Source: Monosiga brevicollis MX1 (Eukaryota; Opisthokonta; Choanoflagellata; Craspedida; Salpingoecidae). From it: 15,174 nt of DNA. Made by a program: the position numbers and the translations under genes. Under the pieces are notes generated by a model. It made no database searches. It was not told the DNA's origin and saw only the letters and a list, made by a program, of their open reading frames with translations. Shown piece by piece: positions 9,115-15,174 of the stretch. The stretch lies in contig NW_001865047.1 in the NCBI RefSeq assembly GCF_000002865.3, positions 1,062,019 through 1,077,192 on the forward strand, in the 5' to 3' direction. Position 1 is the first letter of the stretch; each line of letters starts with the position of its first letter.

Positions 9115-12100
9115 GTTGGCTTTTTTTTTTTTTCTTCGCTTTCTTTCATCGGCTCAGCTCGCTCCGCCCCGCCCCGCAACCAACAATACAAGAAACGCGC
9201 ATTCATCTCCCTGTCGCCCTCGCCTCTGCGTTTCCTCCTTTGCTGCTCCACATCCCGCACAAGCGTGGTCCCGTGGGCTCATGCTTACGCGTTCCTGACA
9301 ATTCTCGATTCTCCCGCTTTTGCTTTCTGTTTGGCGCTTGGTGTTTGCAGACAACCTCGACTGCCGCATGCTGACCTCGGCTTCCCTCTATGGACACGAC
9401 ATTGTTTGCAACTGGACTCGCCCCGCATATCTCACCCAGGTATATCCCTTTGTCTCTTTGGCAATCGTCATGTGGATCAATGAGCCCGCATGCAAAGACC
9501 CTTCATCGGCTCCCAGTCCTTTAAGAACGCTCATCGGCCTGCCTGTTCTTTATTTTGGACCCCTGGTACCTGCTCTTCCTCGTTCCCTCAGCCCTCTGCA
9601 GATTCAGATGCCTGCCAATGGAACACGCTGCTCATCCCGCAGCCCCAAACTGATGTCTTGGCAGGCCTGCATTGGCTGCATCTGGTCGATGGCGCTCGAG
9701 GCTCCCTTATTACCTCGGCAGCCAAGGCCATGATCACTGCGGGCCTACCTCATATCGTCGTCGACCCAAACGTAACCTCTGTTGCAGTCTGCAACTTTGA
9801 CGACAGCCTCACCAACGCCCTCCCACCACGACCCTGTCTCTTCCTCAACATGAGCTACGAAGTCTGGTTTGCCTGCAACGACACCACTCTGGCTCCCAAC
9901 CCTTGGAACGGTCCGCGCCTGCCCCTCTTCTCATATTTGCCCCACTCATCCATCAGCTTGTCGCTCTTTAGTAAAGCAATCACTCCCCCTTGACTCACCG
10001 TCCGGCCTCGCTGCAATTTTTTTCTTATTTTTTAGATCCAATCACTGCCTGGCTTGAAGGCCCTTCCCTGCCAACCGCCGCCCACCCGTATTTTGTCGAG
10101 AATGGCGCCACACTTCTACATCGCTCCAATCGCGCCCTGGGGGCCTCACAAGCCTTGGCCCCTGGGCCCCGTCGCTACTGGACGACCATCCCTGCCCTGA
10201 CGCCTGTCTCACCCATCTTGAACCTTCATGCCCGCATCACACCAAATGCTGCCACCATCGCCGCGCACCTACAGCCTTGGACCTTGGTGCGCCCATGCCA
10301 CCCCTCCAGACCCTCATGTACTTGCTCGTCGTCTGAGATTGTTTGTTTGTTTTTTTTAATTTTTTTTTCCCCCTTGGTTCGCCCCATACAGACGGTTTAT
10401 GAACTTGTCCTGCGACAATGTGACGCGCAAGGCATCTGCAAACCAGTGGAGACGCGCGTGTTTCGCCCCACAGCCGCCAGCTCCGATACAACGCAGATTC
10501 ATGAACAAAGTTTTCAAGGTCTCACCAGTGGCACATCCTACACCGCCACCGTATGTTCCTACCCTCCCTCAGCTCTGAATACGTATCCGTGGTCCACCAT
10601 CCCCATGCACTTGGCCTCTCACCCTTCCTTGGCGTTCCTGCAGCTTGCTTGCTCCATTCCATGGCTCTACATCAAGTTTGAAGAATCCATCAACTTTGTC
10701 GTTCCTCTTGTAGGTTTTTACTGCTTGTGGGTTGATAAGCATGCCGCGCGGTGGTTGCGCCCAACACCACTCAACTGAACCTTGATGTGTGTCCTACCCT
10801 TGCCATGACTCAGATGGCCCCAAGCACGCCCATCATTGCCAACGTGACGGCCGGTCCCAATGACCTATTCCTGGTCCTGCAGGTACGTGGCAACTCTTTG
10901 GCCTTTGCCAAATGATTTTGGACTTATCGTTCCGACCCGTTTTTTTAAAGGGGAGTCTCATACCTCAATGCGCGCCTCCTAGCTTGCTGAAATGGAAGAG
11001 ACGGTTCTGGCCAAAGCATGGGTCCAAGTGATTGTCGTTAGCATGACGCATCGTGCTCGTCTAAATCTCACCCTCGACGCCACTTCTGCTGTACGCTCCC
11101 TATTTGGCCTCGTGTTTTTATATTTGCCACACACACACACACACGTGCTCATGCTTCTGCATCGGCATCCTTAGGTGGAAACGGGTTTGGTCAAGGTTGT
11201 CGTGCCAGACCTCAAAAGTTCTACCTGCTACAACATTTCTGTGCATTTGGGCAACTCGGCTGGACGCAGTGGACGCGCCTCGTCCAAATATTGCACAACG
11301 TTCGCCCTGTCACCAGTGGTGCAGGCCCGGTCGGTGTTGCAGCAAAGCCTTGATGGAGACTGGCTTCTTGCCTTTGAAGTGGCCATCAATGGCCAAACCA
11401 CGACCAACTTTGATGTGGGCATTGCCATACCCTCATCCCCAACTCAAGCCCGACTCCTCATCCCCGGCCCCCACAACAAGTCAGGCTTTCCCCTTGCCAA
11501 GGTACATTTTGTTTTTTCGTGTGCCGCCCTTCCGTGTTGGACCAAACTCAGTGAAAAACGAATCGAATCCACCCGTGAACCTGTGAACGAATCTCACACA
11601 ATCGGCTGTTGCTTGTCTGACATGAATCTCCCGTAGCTTGGACCTAAGTTGGTCGCTAACAGCATCACCTTGGTCGGCTTTGTATTCGTACGTTCCTGCT
11701 CGGCTGCCCTCCCACCCGCACACGTGCATGCATTGACTCGTGTGTTGAACACGTCGAACACTTGCCGGTAGCTACCCTTGGGCGGCACTGCAAGCGAAAG
11801 AGATGCTATTTTACAGCAACATGGCCCCTTTCCAATTCCTCTACCTGCCAACGTATGTCTTGTTGTCGTTTGTGTTACAAGCATCAATGAGGTCCAGTGA
11901 GCCTCGACTCATGATCGTGCCATCGCCGAATCATCATAGGCCTCTGACACAAACCTCCGAACCGCGTTACCTGCCACGTCTTCGACTCCCAGCATACATT
12001 CTGATACCCATCTGCGAGCTTCCAGCACGTTCTTTCCCGTGGCCAGCACCAAAGTGGCAGGTGGCACCGTCGAGAGCACCGCAACTACATCCTCGCATGA

Positions 12101-13603
12101 GCACCTTCCCGCCTGGGTCATTCCAGTCGTGGTCACGCTGGGCACTCTTGTGGTCTGCCTGGCTCTTGTCATTATGGCCCTCGTTCGCCGCCTAGGTACA
12201 TGATAATATCTCCCTTGCTTTGAGCTGCACGCTGCTCTTGCCACCGCTGGTCCATCGTTGGTGATCGACAGACGATGGGCTTTGCTCACTTTTTGGCTAC
12301 TCGTAGGACAATGGGAACCAGTAGAAGAAAGAAAATCGAGCAACTCCAAAGCAGGGTCTGCATTGCATGGTCTCCCAGCAAGCGACAACGAGGACTTGGA
12401 GCGCCTTCTCCAAGATAGCATTGAAAAGGGCGTGGCGGTGTGGCTTGACCGCTTTGAATTGGATCGGTCCCAGCTGGTATTGGGTGATGTGCTGGGCGCT
12501 GGCGCCTACGGCACCGTGGTCCGTGCTCGTGCCTACAACATTCACGAGCAACTGCCTGAGATTGCCTCGTACGTGGCCACCATTGCCTTTTACCCTTGCT
12601 GCCTTGGCTTGCAAAGACTCTGGCTCGTCTTCAAAAGAACGCCCTCCCTCTCACAACGATGGCGTGCTCGGATAGGGTGGCTGTCAAGCTGTTTGAGCCA
12701 GAGCGCAGTCACATGGCGCCTGCAGCACTGGCCTATCGTGCTGAAGCATCAGCACTCAAGGCCATATCTAACCCTGGCCATCCAAATGTCAGTCACAACC
12801 TTTTTTCCGCCACGCTCACTCATGGCGCGCTTCGTTAGGTGACGCATGTCGTGGCTGGCATGTCACCTCACCTTTACTTTGTGTGTCAGGTGATCAAATT
12901 GTTGGGCGTTTCATCGACCACCATGCCCCTGATGATTGTGACCGAATATGCGCCTCTTGGTGACGTGGGCAGCTACCTGCGGTCATCTGGTTTCAAGGTC
13001 ACAAATAATGACCTGCTCACCTGGTGTGATCACCTTTTGGCTGCGCTCCGCTACATTCATGAGCGCCAGGTGGTGCATGCTGATATCAGCGCCCGGTTCG
13101 TCACAACCATGCTTAATGCCTTCATCATAAACCCCCACATGTGGACGCACACCCCATTGATGCACGCAGCTGCACGTGCCTTGACGCCGACCTCTTGTGT
13201 TATGGCGCTTGTTGTCAATTTTTAGAAACTGTCTCTTAATGGGAGACCAGCGTCTGGTCCTGGCCGACTTTGGGCTGTCGCGCAAGCTTGATGCCATGAC
13301 CAACTATTGTACGTGTCGTTCTCCGAGCGCACGCCATTCTCCGCAATAGTGCTGTGGCAAGGTATTTGACTCTTGACTTTGCACGCGCTCTCAGATATCA
13401 ACGAAAAGAGTGACTTTTTACCTTATCGTTGGATGGCACCCGAAAGCCTACGCGACTACCGCTTCAGCCCAGCCTCTGACATCTTTTCCCTCGGCGTCAC
13501 CATGTATGAGTTTTGGACATTTGGGCGCCTGCCATACACTGGATGGTCCAACGACATGGTTCGCCTTCGAGGTAGGCCCATGCTACTTTGGATTTGGTTT
13601 TAG

Positions 13604-13649
<46 letters not shown>

Positions 13650-14888
13650 TTGGTTTGCTTTCTTTCCCAAGAAAGATATCGAATTATTAGCAGAATGTGC
13701 ATCACTCACGCTTCGCCACCGCCTGATCCTCAGTAATGGAAGGATATCGCCTGCCTATGCCCAAGACAATGGATCCCCGTGTGCAACAGCTCGTGTCGCT
13801 CTGGTACGAACCATTCCGAGCCCTGTGTGTGCTGCTGGGGTAGTAGATGGACCAACCCTGGTCATTGATTGTGCTGATGGAGTTGATTGTACAATACTAG
13901 TTTTAATACTCAGCCACACCACCGACCCTCGGCCTACAGACTGAGTCAGCTGTTGGAGCGTACGTATTCGCGCAGCTGAGAAAAAAAAAAAAAACCTTGC
14001 CAACTTGCTGTGCTTTGTGAAGCTGACGAGGTCTCGCGCGCTTTGTGTGCAGTGATCTTTATAAGTCAGTCGCGGCGAAGCTCCACTGCGACCACAGCCT
14101 CACAATTGGAAACCCGTCAAAGCGTGAGTGAGGCGATGGCGCTCCCTGTCGCATCCTCCACGGCAGACTCATGCACCAATGGCTCACCCGCGATTCGTCC
14201 TTGCTTAGAGCCTGGCCACCGACTCGGCTCGCACCGTTCGGCCACGGAGAAGTGACAGTCAACAAGCGGCATCAGACGTCAGCAGCACGTCCAACTACGC
14301 GCGCGTGGTGCGGCGCGGATCCATGTCACCCCTGTCATCCCCCTCTTTTTCGGCCATGCGCAACACGCGACCCCGACGCGAAGTGAGCGCTTTGTCCGGC
14401 GGCGGACTCGGATCGGGTGGACCCCGGCCAGCTCGCAAGCAGCGACCACGGGCACATACAGATCCAGTGCGGCCTGTACACCAACTTCTTTCCTCCAATG
14501 GTCTTGAGTTGCCGACAGGCTACCGTTCGGGTAGTTCGGCGCTGAGCCTCGTGTCTTCCACCAAAAGCGGGGCTCATGGCGGTTTGATTGCTCGGGCTAC
14601 GTCCGTGCCCTTGAATACGGGATCCATGGCGCATGGGAACAGCATGACCATTAGTGCGCCAAGCAGCCCACGCTTGGGTGCGAACCTGCAAGAAAGCCAA
14701 CTCCCCGTGCTCCGGTGGCATTCGTACGTAACCGCATCTGCTTTGGTTGATATGAGCCTTTGAGACTGCCTCACTTTTGACGCCCTGCTTTTGCCAACTT
14801 TTCTCGCGGTGGATATACCTTCCGCATCTGACTGAATTCGTGCTGCACGCCATTTTGTAGAAGAACAACGTCCGAGTCGGTTCTGTAG
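8991..14888 (+). CDS. Receptor tyrosine kinase with FN3-like ectodomain, 22 exons
   Basis: Exons 8991-9114, 9351-9439, 9592-9910, 10036-10286, 10392-10550, 10644-10709, 10814-10882, 10983-11090, 11175-11501, 11637-11687, 11772-11852, 11940-12195, 12307-12568, 12676-12787, 12890-13095, 13226-13308, 13395-13571, 13734-13803, 13901-13959, 14053-14123, 14209-14723 and 14861-14888 join in phase to 1160 residues. Order: signal peptide (about 1-31), a Cys-bearing N-terminal region including CNWT, FN3-like domains (about 230-337, 339-438, possibly 440-548), Ser/Thr-rich stalk (549-605), transmembrane helix (about 607-630), kinase domain (about 688-957), Ser/Arg-rich tail (958-1160). It would bind an unknown ligand outside and phosphorylate tyrosines inside the cell. 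Two in-frame ATGs (8991, 8994) precede the hydrophobic core. Oddities are HAD instead of HRD and a C-terminal SVL. Kinase exons are very secure; exon 6 and the junctions around 9592, 11772 and 14209 rest on phase and splice sites. Confidence 0.88.
10188..11852 (+). other. FN3-like extracellular domains of gene 3
   Basis: Domain A (about 230-337) shows YELVLRQCD, FQGLTSGTSYTAT and the closing SINFVVPL before MAPSTP. Domain B (about 339-438) shows STPIIANVTAG, VVPDLKSSTCYNISV and GNSAGRSGRAS, a typical FN3 F-G hairpin. A third, weaker domain may cover 440-548. N-glycosylation sequons (NVT, NLT, NIS) support an extracellular location. Confidence 0.65.
11940..12195 (+). other. Stalk and transmembrane exon of gene 3
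   Basis: Exon 12 encodes residues 549-633: a Ser/Thr/Pro-rich stalk with the pattern of an O-glycosylated neck, then AWVIPVVVTLGTLVVCLALV and IMALV, then RR as a stop-transfer signal. The exon places the receptor as type I. Confidence 0.9.
12470..14054 (+). other. Tyrosine kinase catalytic domain of gene 3 (exons 13-20)
   Basis: Visible landmarks: glycine loop GAGAYGTV (697-704), VAVK with K725, helix-C E744 in YRAEA, HPNVIKLLGV (756-765), catalytic loop HADISARN (821-828) with D823 and N828, DFG (841-843), activation-loop tyrosines Y854 and Y855, LPYRWMAPES (863-872), SDIFSLGV with D883, and HHRP with R945. ISARN and RWMAPES mark it as a tyrosine rather than Ser/Thr kinase. All residues needed for catalysis are present; the HRD arginine is Ala (A822). 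Confidence 0.93.
13607..13646 (+). repeat. T40 homopolymer inside intron 17 of gene 3
   Basis: An uninterrupted T run begins 36 bases after the donor at 13572 and ends 87 bases before the acceptor at 13732-13733, so it is not the usual acceptor-proximal pyrimidine tract. Confidence 0.95.
14053..14888 (+). other. Cytoplasmic tail of gene 3, Ser/Arg-rich with PDZ-ligand-like end
   Basis: Residues 958-1160, exons 20-22. It is rich in Ser, Arg, Gly and Pro, with basophilic motifs (SRRSS, RRGSMSP), two tyrosines (SNYARV, TGYRSG) and a short last exon ending TSESVL. The final SVL fits a class I PDZ ligand (Ser/Thr-x-hydrophobic). If intron 14124-14208 were retained, the frame would stop at 14253-14255 and lose this tail. 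Confidence 0.7.
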
Positions 14889-15174
14889 ACACTGACGAGC
14901 CTCTCCAGGGACAAGAGCGTGTCATGACGATGTTTCTTCCGCTCTTTTTTTTTTTTTTTTTTTTGTTTGTTTCGTTTGTTTGTTTTGCCTCTTATGCCTA
15001 TATCTGTTATTGCGCGTTTCGGACTTGCTACGTAGCCGAGCGCAGCGCACATGCTATACTAATTCTTGCTTAGTCGATATTCGATCGTTGGCCACTTCAC
15101 ATATCAGCTAGTGCTGCGTGTGTTTGGCCCCTTTGAGTCAAAGAGTGGCCAGGCGAAATGAGATGGAACGATAT
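14889..15174. other. 3' flank of gene 3
   Basis: Under 300 bases with no coding exon. It holds a T20 run at 14945-14964 and no canonical AATAAA near the stop. The next gene is not visible. Confidence 0.6.
14945..14964. repeat. Poly-T run
   Basis: Uninterrupted T20, followed by GTTTGTTTCGTTTG units. Confidence 0.9.

Noticed and set aside
10551-10778. Read-through of gene 3 exon 5 into a long hydrophobic open frame
   Set aside because: It begins at a strong GTATGT donor and ends in a stop. Splicing to 10644-10709 and then 10814 keeps phase and restores a normal FN3 closing strand.
13804-13847. Continuation of gene 3 exon 18 to a TAG at 13842-13844
   Set aside because: It would truncate the kinase before its conserved C-terminal Arg. 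Splicing at 13804 to 13901 yields the expected CFNTQPHHRPSAYRL pattern.

Overview
The window looks like nuclear DNA of a unicellular eukaryote close to animals, most likely a choanoflagellate. It carries three intron-rich genes, all on the + strand. I modelled 42 GT-AG introns, nearly all 60-160 bp, and every exon joins its neighbour in phase. The third gene is a single-pass receptor tyrosine kinase with an animal-type kinase domain, which is what points to Holozoa; species and genus are inference.

Layout. (1) 67-2399: an 8-exon gene for about 547 residues, joining an N-terminal LicC/IPCT-like nucleotidyltransferase domain to a C-terminal class I SAM-dependent methyltransferase. Its reading frame is open to the left edge, so the 5' end may be missing. 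(2) 2400-3265: a gap with CAGAGA-rich DNA and a (CA)73 tract. (3) 3266-6688: a 15-exon gene for a secreted protein of about 692 residues. It has a signal peptide, a four-cysteine module, three 19-residue repeats like those of phage tail fibres, two copies of a carbohydrate-binding-like beta module, and two coiled-coil-like stretches. Its stop codon overlaps an AATAAA signal. (4) 6694-8990: about 2.3 kb without a convincing gene, full of GT, AC, CT, CAG and CTCTCTGAAT-type simple repeats. (5) 8991-14888: a 22-exon receptor tyrosine kinase of about 1160 residues, with signal peptide, fibronectin-III-like ectodomain, Ser/Thr-rich stalk, transmembrane helix, kinase domain and a Ser/Arg-rich tail ending in a PDZ-ligand-like SVL. 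(6) 14889-15174: 3' flank with a poly-T run.

Nothing ties the three genes into one pathway. Gene 1 is a small-molecule enzyme of unknown substrate. Gene 2 (secreted, possibly adhesive or sugar-binding) and gene 3 (receptor) both act at the cell surface, but a functional link is speculation. The most notable points are the nucleotidyltransferase-methyltransferase fusion, the tail-fibre-like repeats in a eukaryotic secreted protein, discordant introns between its duplicated modules, and a tyrosine kinase with HAD in place of HRD.
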